Assembly: GCA_009783205.1 (NCBI GenBank) | Contig: WRHO01000002.1 | Span: forward strand, 1-64,000 | From: Oscillospiraceae bacterium | Lineage (GTDB): Bacteria; Bacillota; Clostridia; Oscillospirales; Ruminococcaceae | Reading direction: 5' to 3' | DNA length: 64,000 nt | Shown here: in pieces, positions 53,140 to 61,540 of the stretch | Position numbering within the stretch: the first letter of the stretch is position 1 | Layout: each line of letters opens with the position of its first letter | Program-made: the position numbers and the translations under genes | Notes under the pieces: model-generated | Database searches by the model: none | The model's input: only the letters and a program-made list of their open reading frames with translations | Told to the model about the DNA's origin: nothing

Positions 53140-54405
53140 ATGGACGATATTAAATTATCATTAGGTTTAGAGGGATTAGAGGGTTCAAAACAACCGGAAT
53201 CGCCCGATTTAACCGACGCGACAATGCCCGAGGACGGCGCGCCTATCACAATAACGCCGATTGCCCCCGTTACGCAACCCGATTTTACTGCGGTGACCGA
53301 TACCGCAACGGTAATGCCGGACAGCTCGTCGCTCACAGATGCGGAGAAGAAGCTCGTTGCCGATTTTGCACAAAAAATAGATATAAAAAATTCGGCGCAA
53401 ATTCTCCAATACGGCGGACAGGCGCAAAAGAAAATTTCCGGCTTCTCGGAACAGGCGTTGGCAAATGTTAAGACTAAGGAGTTAGACGGAATCGGCGATA
53501 TGATTTCGGGCTTGGTTGTCGAGCTTAAGAAGTTCGAAATTGAGGATACCGGTAAAAAGCGACTTTTCGGGAAGCAACGCGATAAAATGGCACTAAAAAA
53601 AGCGGAATTTGCAAATGTTGAGAAAAATATCGACAGAATTACCGGAACGCTCGAAAATCATAAAATCACACTCTTAAAAGATGTTCATATGCTCGACCAA
53701 ATGTACGAGAAGAACTTAGAGTATTATAAAGAGCTGACTATGTATATTATTGCCGGGCGGCAAAAGCTTCAAGATGTTATAGAAAACGAGCTTCCCGCGC
53801 TACAAAAAAAGGCGGTCGAATCGGGTCTCGCAGAGGACGCACAAGAAGCAAACTATTTAGCCGATATGTGTAATCGTTTCGATAAGAAGCTACATGATAT
53901 TGAGTTAACGCGGATAATTTCGGTTCAAATGAGTCCGCAAATTAGACTCGTGCAAAGCACAAACAATATCATGATTGAAAAGATACACTCTTCAATTGTG
54001 AACACTATTCCGCTTTGGAAGAATCAAATGGTGCTTGCGTTAGGTATGGCACATTCACAGGCGGCAATTAAAGCGCAACGCGAGGTTACCGACGTAACAA
54101 ATGAGCTTTTGCGTAAAAACGCCGACGCGCTTAAACAAAACACTATTGAGGCGGCTAAGGAATCCGAGCGCAGTATTGTGGACATAGAAACATTAAAGCA
54201 TACGAATCAATCGTTGATTTCAACGCTTGACGAGGTTTTACAGATTCAACAAACCGGTCGCGAAAAACGTCGCGAGGCACAGGTTGAATTGCAAAAAATC
54301 GAGAACGAGCTTAAAACAAAGCTTCTCGATATTCGCGACGCGGGAAGACCACCCGTTATTGAAGCTACACCGGAAGATGACGGTGGCTTAAGGTTAGAGG
54401 GATAG
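53140..54405 (+). CDS. telA: Toxic anion resistance (TelA) family protein
   Basis: 421 residues. After a Thr/Pro/Asp-rich N-terminus, the TelA core is strongly helical: DIKNSAQILQYGGQAQKKIS, then MLDQMYEKNLEYYKELTMYI, and IPLWKNQMVLALGMAHSQAA, all family signatures. It ends with a helical segment and RDAGRPPVIEAT. TelA proteins were first linked to tellurite resistance and occur with XpaC-like genes; the mechanism is not known. The RBS is GAGGAGG, and the gap to xpaC is 15 bases. Confidence 0.88.
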   Translation: MDDIKLSLGLEGLEGSKQPESPDLTDATMPEDGAPITITPIAPVTQPDFTAVTDTATVMPDSSSLTDAEKKLVADFAQKIDIKNSAQILQYGGQAQKKISGFSEQALANVKTKELDGIGDMISGLVVELKKFEIEDTGKKRLFGKQRDKMALKKAEFANVEKNIDRITGTLENHKITLLKDVHMLDQMYEKNLEYYKELTMYIIAGRQKLQDVIENELPALQKKAVESGLAEDAQEANYLADMCNRFDKKLHDIELTRIISVQMSPQIRLVQSTNNIMIEKIHSSIVNTIPLWKNQMVLALGMAHSQAAIKAQREVTDVTNELLRKNADALKQNTIEAAKESERSIVDIETLKHTNQSLISTLDEVLQIQQTGREKRREAQVELQKIENELKTKLLDIRDAGRPPVIEATPEDDGGLRLEG

Positions 54406-54441
54406 ACAGGTTTCTTAGGAACAGTAGGGATTGTAATTATT

Positions 54442-54462
54442 GGGGGCGGGATAACCGTCCCC
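54442..54462 (+). terminator. Weak terminator-like hairpin after telA
   Basis: GGGGGCGG-GATAA-CCGTCCCC forms an eight-pair stem with one G-U pair, but it is followed by GTAAATAT rather than a T-run. It may be an inefficient terminator or an mRNA end stabiliser. Confidence 0.4.
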
Positions 54463-54489
54463 GTAAATATATCGTAAATATATTTTAAT

Positions 54490-54505
54490 TGTTCCACGTA
54501 GAACA
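54490..54505. promoter_or_regulatory. Near-perfect parS-like palindrome upstream of mnmG
   Basis: TGTTCCACGTAGAACA differs at one base from the perfect palindrome TGTTCCACGTGGAACA found in rsmG, and both resemble the ParB site TGTTNCACGTGAAACA. It lies 12 bases before the mnmG ATG. Confidence 0.6.
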
Positions 54506-54517
54506 ATATATTGTATT

Positions 54518-56344
54518 ATGTTTTTAGAATCGTATGACATTATAATAATTGGTGCGGGTCACGCCGGTTGTGAGGCGGGGCTTGCTTCGGCGCGTCTCGG
54601 CATGAAAACCGCCGTTTTTTGTTTATCGCCCGATACAATTGCAAATATGCCGTGTAACCCGTGCATAGGCGGGACGGCAAAGGGGCAGATTGTTGCCGAA
54701 ATAGACGCACTCGGCGGCGAAATGGGAAGGGCCGCGGACTTTTCAACGATACAGTCGCGGATGCTCAACAGAGGGAAGGGCGCGGCGGTTCATTCGCTCA
54801 GAGCGCAATGCGACAGAGTACAGTATCATCTTTATATGAAGCGGGTAATGGAGAATCAAGAAAATCTGAGTATTAAGCAAGGGGAAATTGTTGAAGTCAT
54901 TGTTGAAAATAAAAAAGTAACCGGTGTAAAAACGAGATTGGGCGCGAGTTACGGCGCGAACGTGGTTATTATTGCGACGGGGACATATTTGGGCGGGCGA
55001 ATCCACGTCGGAGAGTACAGCTATGACGGTGCCGCCGACGGGCTCGCGCCTTCAACATTTTTGACGCAATCGCTTGCCGAAATAGGAATCATTACGCGGC
55101 GGTTTAAGACGGGAACGCCCGCCCGCGTTCATGAACGCTCGATAGACTTTTCGGGTTTGGGGGTTCAGGAAGGTGATAATGATATAACGCCGTTTTGTTT
55201 CGACAGCGGTTCCGATTCTATTCAAAATAGAGTTATTTGTCATATAACGCATACAAATAAAAAGACACACGAGCTTATTAAAGCAAATCTTCATCGTTCG
55301 CCTATGTATTCGGGTAGCATAGAGGCGACAACGAGGGGGGCGCGTTATTGTCCGAGCATTGAGGATAAAATTGTGAGGTTTGCCGATAAAGAAAGTCATC
55401 AATTGTTTATCGAGCCTATGGGACTCGACAGTAAGGAATATTATTTACAGGGGTTGTCGACATCTCTTCCCGAAGATGTACAGGGGGAGCTAATACGAAG
55501 TATTCCCGGTCTCGAGGGCGCAGAGATTATTCGACCGGCATATGCGATTGAGTATGATTGCTGTGACCCGACGGAGCTATACCCGACATTGGAGTTTAAG
55601 CGGGTTAAAGGCTTGTACGGGGCGGGACAGTTTAACGGAACATCTGGCTATGAGGAAGCGGCGGCACAGGGGCTTATCGCGGGAATAAACGCCGCAAGGG
55701 GATTAAAGGGCGAGCCGCCGTATATTTCGAGCAGAGCGACGTCTTATATAGGGGTGATGATTGACGATTTGGTAATCAAGGGGTGCGACGAGCCGTACAG
55801 AATGATGACCTCTCGCGCAGAGTATCGTCTCGCAATTCGACAGGATAATGCCCCCGAGCGATTGTGTCAATCGGGGTACGAGTTGGGTTTGTTGGAAAAA
55901 GCGCGATACGAGCGTTTTATTGAAGCAAAAGCGACTATTGAAGACGAGCTTACGCGTTTAAAGGTAACAACCGTTAAAGCGGGAGAGATAGACGGTATTG
56001 ATAAGCCGTACAAATTGTACGATTTGTTGAAACGACCGGAGATTCCTTATTCAAGCTTTGCGCCGGATAGTATTCCAAAAAGGTTGGTTCAAAAAATCGA
56101 CATTACAATTAAATATGAGGGTTATATTAAGGTACAAAACGAGAAAATACGTTCTGTCAGCGAGCTTGAACGAAAGAAGCTCCCGACCGATTTTGATTAT
56201 AGCGATATTCAAGGGTTGCGATTAGAGGCAAGAGAGAAATTGAACCTTCATAAACCGTTGAATATGGGGCAGGCGAGTAGGATTCCCGGTGTGAATCCCG
56301 CAGATGTGACTGTGTTGTTGATATGGCTGGCGGCGGGCAGTTGA
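54518..56344 (+). CDS. mnmG: tRNA uridine-5-carboxymethylaminomethyl modification enzyme
   Basis: FAD-dependent partner of MnmE that modifies the wobble uridine of several tRNAs. The FAD motif is [19 protein letters not shown] (residues ~10-28). [15 protein letters not shown] and [19 protein letters not shown] are MnmG signatures. 608 residues, slightly short of the usual 620-630. The end is LLIWLAAGS-stop, where the last codons and the stop come from the heptamer repeat, so a few C-terminal residues may have been replaced. No clear ribosome site precedes ATG 54518. mnmE is not adjacent. Confidence 0.95.
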   Translation: MFLESYDIIIIGAGHAGCEAGLASARLGMKTAVFCLSPDTIANMPCNPCIGGTAKGQIVAEIDALGGEMGRAADFSTIQSRMLNRGKGAAVHSLRAQCDRVQYHLYMKRVMENQENLSIKQGEIVEVIVENKKVTGVKTRLGASYGANVVIIATGTYLGGRIHVGEYSYDGAADGLAPSTFLTQSLAEIGIITRRFKTGTPARVHERSIDFSGLGVQEGDNDITPFCFDSGSDSIQNRVICHITHTNKKTHELIKANLHRSPMYSGSIEATTRGARYCPSIEDKIVRFADKESHQLFIEPMGLDSKEYYLQGLSTSLPEDVQGELIRSIPGLEGAEIIRPAYAIEYDCCDPTELYPTLEFKRVKGLYGAGQFNGTSGYEEAAAQGLIAGINAARGLKGEPPYISSRATSYIGVMIDDLVIKGCDEPYRMMTSRAEYRLAIRQDNAPERLCQSGYELGLLEKARYERFIEAKATIEDELTRLKVTTVKAGEIDGIDKPYKLYDLLKRPEIPYSSFAPDSIPKRLVQKIDITIKYEGYIKVQNEKIRSVSELERKKLPTDFDYSDIQGLRLEAREKLNLHKPLNMGQASRIPGVNPADVTVLLIWLAAGS

Positions 56345-56372
56345 CAATTGTCAGTTGACAGTTGACAGTTTT
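56338..56372 (+). repeat. Heptamer repeat after mnmG
   Basis: TTGACAA, TTGTCAG, TTGACAG, TTGACAG. The first unit holds the mnmG stop (TGA). No -10 box is found 17 bases after any unit. Confidence 0.85.
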
Positions 56373-56467
56373 TTGTTCGTGAAAAGTGGTATTGTTGGGG
56401 GAGTGTGCCTCGTCTTTTATTGTACTTTTTCACGAGCAAAAGTACAATAAGAAAAAAAGGTGATAGA

Positions 56468-57133
56468 ATGTTTGACGAATTTATCAAAGCCAATCAAGAA
56501 AAATTAGATAAAATAACGAGCTTCATGCTTGAGTACAATAAAAAAGTAAATCTCACTCGAATTGTTGAAAAAGAAGAAATTATCGAGAAACATTATATTG
56601 ATTCGATGTTGCCCCTAACGCTATATAATGTTCCACGTGGAACAATTGTCCTCGACATAGGAAGCGGTGCCGGTTTTCCGGGAATACCTATGAAGCTGCA
56701 TCGCCCGGATTTATCGGTAACGCTACTCGATTCGTCGCGCAAGCGAACGGATTATCTGAGACAATTGTTAAACGAGATTGAGGTCGATTGTGATGTGATT
56801 ACGGCGAGGAGCGAGGAGCTTGCACACGATAAAAGTCAACGAGAGACATACGGGCTTGTGGTAGCGCGGGCGGTCGCAAATCTCGCGTCCTTATGCGAAT
56901 ATTGCTTACCGTTTGTGAAGGTGGGCGGCGTTTTTTTTGCAATGAAGGGCGAAAAAAGCGAGGTCACGCCTGCTGAAAAAGCAATGCGGCTACTTGGTGG
57001 AGAGGTGGCAGAGGTGATTGACTACACACTACCGTCGGGTGATAAAAGGAATCTCGTTGTTATAAAAAAGATTCGCGAATGTTCGACGGTTTATCCGAGA
57101 AGGCGCGTGAATATAACAAAAAACCCGTTATAA
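56468..57133 (+). CDS. rsmG: 16S rRNA (guanine527-N7)-methyltransferase
   Basis: Methylates G527 of 16S rRNA using AdoMet. 221 residues with the SAM motif VLDIGSGAGFPGIPMKLHRP and SRKRTDYLRQLLNE, then ARAVANLASLCEYCLPFVK. The start is ATG 56468 behind AAAGGTGAT, which gives MFDEFIKANQEK; the ORF-track start is too far upstream. The codons for NVPRGT overlap a perfect parS-like palindrome (56629-56644). Standard neighbour of mnmG and noc in Firmicutes. Confidence 0.94.
   Translation: MFDEFIKANQEKLDKITSFMLEYNKKVNLTRIVEKEEIIEKHYIDSMLPLTLYNVPRGTIVLDIGSGAGFPGIPMKLHRPDLSVTLLDSSRKRTDYLRQLLNEIEVDCDVITARSEELAHDKSQRETYGLVVARAVANLASLCEYCLPFVKVGGVFFAMKGEKSEVTPAEKAMRLLGGEVAEVIDYTLPSGDKRNLVVIKKIRECSTVYPRRRVNITKNPL
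56629..56644. promoter_or_regulatory. parS-like palindrome inside rsmG
   Basis: TGTTCCACGTGGAACA is a perfect 16-bp palindrome that fits the bacterial ParB site TGTTNCACGTGAAACA except for one base on the right arm. It is flanked by AT-rich bases and lies 0.85 kb before a ParB-family gene. Confidence 0.78.
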
Positions 57134-57192
57134 CGCGCCCATTGATAATAACGGGATTCGACTTAATAACAAAAAAGCCGAGTAAAAAAAAG

Positions 57193-57226
57193 AAACAATC
57201 GCCGTAAAAAGCGGTTGTTTTATTTT
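57193..57226 (+). terminator. Intrinsic terminator after rsmG
   Basis: AACAATCGC-CGTAAAAA-GCGGTTGTT (one G-U pair) is followed by TTATTTT. It ends the mnmG-rsmG unit, so noc is transcribed separately. Confidence 0.8.
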
Positions 57227-57335
57227 ACATTGTCGTATTTGCGGACGAGTTGTCGAAAGTTTTATATAGCCAATATGTAATATATATAGTATAATTGTAT
57301 TATAGCAGATTGACATTTTGTATACTATATCCTGA

Positions 57336-57440
57336 CGACTGATTTTTCGCAATACAGCGTTGAATTTTGCTTAAATATAAGCGTATATTCGTACAAAATT
57401 CGCCTTGTCTTGCAAAAAATCTGTTCGCCAATCTACAGCA
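57336..57440 (+). repeat. Palindromic MITE-like element, copy B (before noc)
   Basis: Aligns through CGCAATACAGCGTTGA, AAATAT, the central CG, and TCGCCTTGTCT with the element at 61248-61360. The inner arms (GAATTTTG ... AATATA and TATATT ... CAAAATTC) pair with a small internal mismatch. Bases that differ from the other copy are partly matched by changes on the opposite arm. Confidence 0.72.
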
Positions 57441-57489
57441 CACAAAAAGTCAAACCGCTATATAAAAACCGCAACGGGAGGTGTGTTTT

Positions 57490-58365
57490 ATGATATTTCA
57501 AAGGCTTGTCCCCGAAAAGACAGACTCGGAAGAAAAGGGGGTGATAAATAAGGTTGTAGAGCTCGAGGTTACAAAAATACTTCCAAACCCCGCACAACCG
57601 CGAATTATTTTTGACGATTACGAGCTTTCACAATTAGCTGTTTCGATTCAACAAAACGGGATACTACAACCTTTGACGGTTCGCGCAATAACCGAAGACG
57701 AATCAGATTTGTCTTCGGGGACAACGGGGGCAACGATACAGCCGCATGAACAAAAATACGAGTTGATTGCGGGGGAAAGACGGCTCAGGGCGGCGCGACT
57801 TGCGGGGTGGGGGAGCGTACCGTGTATAATTATGGAGACGAGCGGAGAAAATTCGGCATTGCTCGCGATAATGGAGAATATACAGCGGTCGGATTTAAAC
57901 TACATCGAAGAGGCATTTGCAATAAGCCGATTAATAGAATATCTCGGGATTACACAGGAGGAAGCGGCGGTAAAGCTCGGTATAGCACAGTCTACCGTTG
58001 CGAACAAGCTGCGTCTTTTGCGGCTTACCGACGACGAAAAGTCGGCAGTTTTGCGATACCGTCTCAATGAGCGACAGGCGCGGGCGTTATTGCGTCTCCC
58101 CGGCGGTTTGCGGCTACAGGCGGTTGAGCGAATCAGTATGCAGGGCTTGAACTCGGCGGCAACGGACAGGTTTATAGAAGAAATGCTAAAACCGAAAAAG
58201 CCGTCGCATACGAAAAAAACTTTCATAATTAAACAGACGGCTTTGTATATTAATACCTTTAACCACACAATTGAGTCGATGAAAAAAGCGGGAATAGCTT
58301 GTGAGGCAAAAAAGAAGAAAACGGATGGTTTTATGGAGTATGTGGTGAGGATTCCTCTGAAATAG
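57490..58365 (+). CDS. noc: ParB/Noc-family DNA-binding protein
   Basis: About 291 residues. The ParB N-terminal CTPase domain has NPAQPRIIFDD, NGILQPLTVR and the GERRLRAARLAG motif; the helix-turn-helix follows with ITQEEAAVKLGIAQSTVANK. The QSTVANKLRLLRL form and position directly after rsmG fit Noc (nucleoid occlusion) rather than Spo0J. No parA/soj follows; ftsX is convergent after 14 bases. parS-like palindromes upstream, rather than the Noc site ATTTCCCGGGAAAT, leave open that it acts as the chromosomal ParB. Start ATG 57490 after GGGAGG; GTG 57481 overlaps it. Confidence 0.85.
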   Translation: MIFQRLVPEKTDSEEKGVINKVVELEVTKILPNPAQPRIIFDDYELSQLAVSIQQNGILQPLTVRAITEDESDLSSGTTGATIQPHEQKYELIAGERRLRAARLAGWGSVPCIIMETSGENSALLAIMENIQRSDLNYIEEAFAISRLIEYLGITQEEAAVKLGIAQSTVANKLRLLRLTDDEKSAVLRYRLNERQARALLRLPGGLRLQAVERISMQGLNSAATDRFIEEMLKPKKPSHTKKTFIIKQTALYINTFNHTIESMKKAGIACEAKKKKTDGFMEYVVRIPLK

Positions 58366-58379
58366 TCTATACCTACAAT

Positions 58380-59288
58380 CTATACCTTCAAATGCTTACC
58401 CATGCTCATAATAATTCCGGTGCCGCTCAAGAGCGAACCCGCCAAGCAGTTTGCCGCGAGAACAATCCACGAAATTCTCTTGAACTCGATTAAATTTGCG
58501 AGGTCTAACGCCCGCCAAAGCGTGACGTCGTTTCCGAATAGCGAAATAATTGAGGTATAAGCAACCTGCGTCAGACCCCACGAGGCGATTCCCGCTAAAA
58601 TTCCAATAAAAAGCCCCTCGATAAAAAACGGAATTTTGACAAATGAGTTTGTCGCGCCTACGTATTTCATGATGTTAATCTCCTGTCTCCTTGCGAAAAC
58701 GCTCGCTCTTGAGGAGTTATATATTATTACGAGACAGACGACGACTAATGCTAAAATAATCGCGCCGCCGATGATGGTCAAGGTGTTGCGTATTCCGATT
58801 AAAAATTCCGCAAAATCGTGTGGCGCGCTTACCTTTTGAACGCCGTCAATTTGCTGAAAATCGCGAACCGCGTCGGAAATTTTTGTTAAATCGCTTATTG
58901 TGACAATAAAAGTGTTGGGCATCGGGTTAAAGTCCATGCGTTCATAGATTAAATCGGCGTCGGGATTCTCCTGTTTAAAATCGACCCAAGCCTCTTCCTT
59001 TGAATAAAAGTTGACGCCCGTTCGCGTAGTGTATACGCTACTCATTAAAGCTTCCGATATTTCCGCCGTCTCGGTTTGTAAAAGGTCGCCGTCGGTAAAT
59101 ACCAACACCTCGTTTCGGTCTTCGACGTAATCGAGAACAACATTTATATTTGCGCCCGCGAGCGCGGAAAGTCCAACTAAAAGGAGACTTACCAAAAGAA
59201 CGCAAAACGACGCAAAGGACATAAGGCGGTTGTACCAAACCGAGTGAACCCCTTTTTTTACAAGAAAAGTGAAATTACTCCATCTCAT
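58380..59288 (-). CDS. ftsX: Cell-division protein FtsX
   Basis: Membrane partner of FtsE, 302 residues, with four helices: one at ~22-46 (FASFCVLLVSLLLVGLSALA), an extracellular domain (~50-165), then three helices after ~168 (TLTIIGGAIILALVVVCLVI and following). RQEINIMKYVGATNSFVKIPF is the conserved FtsX coupling segment. FtsEX controls peptidoglycan hydrolases at division or along the wall. It overlaps ftsE by 14 bases. No peptidase (PcsB/CwlO type) gene is adjacent in the window. Confidence 0.93.
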   Translation of the reverse strand: MRWSNFTFLVKKGVHSVWYNRLMSFASFCVLLVSLLLVGLSALAGANINVVLDYVEDRNEVLVFTDGDLLQTETAEISEALMSSVYTTRTGVNFYSKEEAWVDFKQENPDADLIYERMDFNPMPNTFIVTISDLTKISDAVRDFQQIDGVQKVSAPHDFAEFLIGIRNTLTIIGGAIILALVVVCLVIIYNSSRASVFARRQEINIMKYVGATNSFVKIPFFIEGLFIGILAGIASWGLTQVAYTSIISLFGNDVTLWRALDLANLIEFKRISWIVLAANCLAGSLLSGTGIIMSMGKHLKV

Positions 59289-59973
59289 CGCTTTTCCCCC
59301 CCATCGGTATAGAGCCGTCGAAAAAGATTTCCCCGTCCTTTAGGTTAATGACCCGACCGCCGAAATATTGAACCAAATCGTGTTCGTGCGTTACCATAAT
59401 AACGGTTGTTCCGCATTTATTAATGTCCAATAAAAGCTCAACAATCTCATATGAAAGGCGAGGGTCAATATTCCCGGTAGGCTCGTCCGCAATGATGATT
59501 CCCGGGTCGGTGGCGAACGCCCGCGCAATTCCGACCCTCTGCCGTTCGCCGCCGGAAAGCTGTGACGGGTAGGATTTTGCTCTGTCCGCTAACCGCACTA
59601 AATTTAATACATACGGAACCCTCTGACGAATATACTTCTTTGCTTTGTCGGTTATACGCAAAACAAACGCCACGTTTTCGAAAACCGTCATATCGGGAAT
59701 AAGCCGAAAATCCTGAAACACCATTCCTATGGAACGGCGAAATTTCGGAACCTTCGACTTTTTTAGCTTTGATAAATTGTAGCCGTTTACAAAAACCCGC
59801 CCCTTTGTGGGTAAAAGCTCATTAGTGAGGAGTTTTAGGAGTGTGCTTTTGCCCGCCCCCGAATCCCCTACGATAAAAACAAATTCTCCGTCATTAATGC
59901 GGATATTAACGTCGCGCAAGGCGTCAACACCGCTGTCCTTATAAAAGACCTCAACATTTTTCAGTTCAACCAT
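59275..59973 (-). CDS. ftsE: Cell-division ATP-binding protein FtsE
   Basis: ABC ATPase of 232 residues. Walker A is VGDSGAGKSTLLKLL (residues ~35-49), the signature LSGGERQRVGIARAFATDP, and Walker B IIIADEPTGNID. MVFQDFRLIPDMTVFENVAF is the FtsE-type Q-loop. It works with FtsX. Upstream by 60 bases is a PucR/CdaR-like regulator on the same strand, possibly in the same transcript. Confidence 0.94.
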   Translation of the reverse strand: MVELKNVEVFYKDSGVDALRDVNIRINDGEFVFIVGDSGAGKSTLLKLLTNELLPTKGRVFVNGYNLSKLKKSKVPKFRRSIGMVFQDFRLIPDMTVFENVAFVLRITDKAKKYIRQRVPYVLNLVRLADRAKSYPSQLSGGERQRVGIARAFATDPGIIIADEPTGNIDPRLSYEIVELLLDINKCGTTVIMVTHEHDLVQYFGGRVINLKDGEIFFDGSIPMGGKSDEME

Positions 59974-60032
59974 ATACTATTAATCCTCTAAACCAACCAA
60001 AATAACGGGTGCAAAAAGATATTAAACAGTCC

Positions 60033-61139
60033 TTATGTTCCGTTACCCGCCGGGTGATTACTTGAAAGATATTTTCGCACCATTAAGGCAATTTTAAATA
60101 TAATCGCGTGTTCAAATTCGCGAAGGTCTAACCCGGTAAGCTTTTTTATTTTATCCAACCTGTACACAAGGGTATTACGGTGTACAAAGAGTTTTCTCGA
60201 CGTCTCCGAGACATTAAGGTTGTTTTCGAAAAAGCGTTGAATAGTAAAAAGGGTTTCGTGGTCTAACGATTCTATCGAGCCTTTTTTGAAAACCTCGCGT
60301 AAAAATGTCTCGCAAAGTGTTGTCGGGAGGTGGTAAATCAACCGCGCTATCCCGAGGTTTGTATAACACACAATCGTTTTATCCGTATCAAAAACCTTAC
60401 CCACCTCAATAGCAATCTGCGACTCTTTAAACGAGCGGGCTAATTCCTTAATTCCCGTTACCGGCGCGCCGATTCCGACGTTGACCTTTGCGAAAAACTC
60501 ACCCGAAAGGGTGTCCGATATAGAGCGGGCTAATTTTTCGAGGTCTTTTACGGCGGTATTGTTCCTCAATTCTTTGACGAGTACAATATCGCTGTCGGTA
60601 ATTTTAAAGACAAAATCCTTACTTTTGTCCGGAAAGAGATTTTGAATAATCTCATACGCGGATATGTCCGCCGACGTAACAATACTTATCAGAAAAACAA
60701 CACGGTTTACGTCCGCGTTAAAATGTAATTCTCTCGTTTTAATCCCTATATCCCCGGGAAGCACATTGTCTAATACAATATTTTTTATAAAGTTACTCTT
60801 ATCATATTTTTCGTCATAATGCTGTTTAATCAGGCCTAAGGAAATCGAAAGCAACGCCGCCTGTGCAAATGCTACTGCGTCATCACCCTGAACAAAAACC
60901 GCATGGTCAAGCTTTCCCGCGTTTCCGAAGGGTTTATATGTAAATCCCTCGCGAGTAAACGCCTCGTCCGACCCCTGTTCATCGCTTAAGTCAACCGCAT
61001 AAAAATTGCTTCGCGTTCCCGTCTTGTCCGAATCGCTACAGGCGATGATGGTTTCGTTATTGTCAATAACCCCTATTTCCTTGCCCTCGGCGGCGTCACG
61101 CAGTTGGTTTATTGCGTTTTGAAATATTTTATTAGACAT
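60033..61139 (-). CDS. PucR/CdaR-like transcriptional regulator
   Basis: About 368 residues. The C-terminus has the HTH_30 domain, FFENNLNVSETSRKLFVHRN then TLVYRLDKIKKLTGLDL, typical of PucR/CdaR activators; the N-terminal 250 residues resemble their sensory and GGDEF-like regions. No purine or sugar-diacid genes are nearby, so the effector is unknown. ATG 61139 is chosen as the codon shared by the leader-module copies; an in-frame ATG at 61151 would add MVLK. ftsE-ftsX lie downstream on the same strand. Confidence 0.8.
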   Translation of the reverse strand: MSNKIFQNAINQLRDAAEGKEIGVIDNNETIIACSDSDKTGTRSNFYAVDLSDEQGSDEAFTREGFTYKPFGNAGKLDHAVFVQGDDAVAFAQAALLSISLGLIKQHYDEKYDKSNFIKNIVLDNVLPGDIGIKTRELHFNADVNRVVFLISIVTSADISAYEIIQNLFPDKSKDFVFKITDSDIVLVKELRNNTAVKDLEKLARSISDTLSGEFFAKVNVGIGAPVTGIKELARSFKESQIAIEVGKVFDTDKTIVCYTNLGIARLIYHLPTTLCETFLREVFKKGSIESLDHETLFTIQRFFENNLNVSETSRKLFVHRNTLVYRLDKIKKLTGLDLREFEHAIIFKIALMVRKYLSSNHPAGNGT

Positions 61140-61176
61140 TTTTAAGACCATACCCTCTCTGAGCCGTAAAAAGCTC
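61137..61176 (-). repeat. Repeated leader module (copy upstream of the PucR/CdaR-like gene)
   Basis: Minus strand: GAGCTTTTTACGGCTC hairpin, AGAGAGGGT, then ATGGTCTTAAAAATG, giving the optional peptide MVLKM. The bases before the hairpin (AGCTCGACTGA) match those before the speB copy (AGCTTGACTGA). Confidence 0.7.
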
Positions 61177-61209
61177 AATGAAATCAGTCGAGCTAAAAGT
61201 TATACCACT

Positions 61210-61380
61210 TTTAGGCAACCACCGAAAACCTCTTCCGGCACTCGCCGGCTGAAAAATTCCGCCATACTTCGTTGATTTTTCTTTAAATATCAACGGATAT
61301 TTAAAGAAAAATCGCCTCGTCTGACGAAATCTTCATCTCGACGAATACACGAAACAGGTTTTCGGTAATTGCCTTTAAAC
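61210..61380. repeat. MITE-like element, copy A, with inverted ends
   Basis: The left end has GGCAACCACCGAAAACC (61214-61230) and the right end, read on the minus strand, GGCAATTACCGAAAACC, so the ends are imperfect inverted repeats. The centre is a perfect 18-bp palindrome, GATTTTTCTTTAAATATC with loop AACG. The inner ~110 bp aligns with copy B at 57336-57440. No transposase gene is in the window. Confidence 0.75.
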
Positions 61381-61457
61381 ATTCTAACCGAAAATTTAAA
61401 AAAAATCAAGCCTTTTTTATTAAAAATGTAAAAATTACATTAAAATATTTTGAATTA

Positions 61458-61487
61458 TTGCCAAAAGCGCGTCAGTCGTGGTATACT
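61458..61487 (+). promoter_or_regulatory. Promoter of metG
   Basis: TTGCCA (61458-61463), 18-bp spacer, TATACT (61482-61487). The transcript would start near 61494, inside the adjacent palindrome. Confidence 0.62.
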
Positions 61488-61492
61488 GTAAG

Positions 61493-61513
61493 ATACTGTA
61501 TAGGATACAGTAT
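61493..61513. promoter_or_regulatory. Operator-like palindrome at the metG transcription start
   Basis: ATACTGTAT-AGG-ATACAGTAT is a perfect nine-base inverted repeat. A further ATACTGTA starts ten bases upstream, overlapping the -10 box. The position at the start site is typical of a repressor site, but the regulator is unknown. Confidence 0.5.
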
Positions 61514-61540
61514 ATGACTTTTTATGGTTAAGGAGCGAGA

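Larger units (their letters stand above)
57134..57489. other. rsmG-noc intergenic region (356 bp)
   Basis: No gene is seen. It holds an intrinsic terminator (57193-57226), a very AT-rich stretch (57258-57330) with TATAAT at 57290-57295 but no matching -35, and one copy of the palindromic MITE-like element (57336-57440). The noc ribosome site GGGAGG follows at 57475-57480. Confidence 0.7.
61140..61540. other. Divergent intergenic region before metG (400 bp)
   Basis: No gene is seen. From left to right: the leader module on the minus strand, a small palindrome AAAGT-TATACC-ACTTT at 61197-61212, the MITE-like element with inverted ends (61210-61380), an AT-rich stretch (61380-61457), the metG promoter and an operator-like palindrome. 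Confidence 0.75.

Noticed and set aside
57310-57338. TTGACA at 57310 as a noc promoter
   Set aside because: No -10-like hexamer is found 16-18 bases downstream; TATAAT at 57290 lies upstream of it.
57134-61540. Noc-binding sites (ATTTCCCGGGAAAT)
   Set aside because: None were seen near noc; only parS-like palindromes are present.
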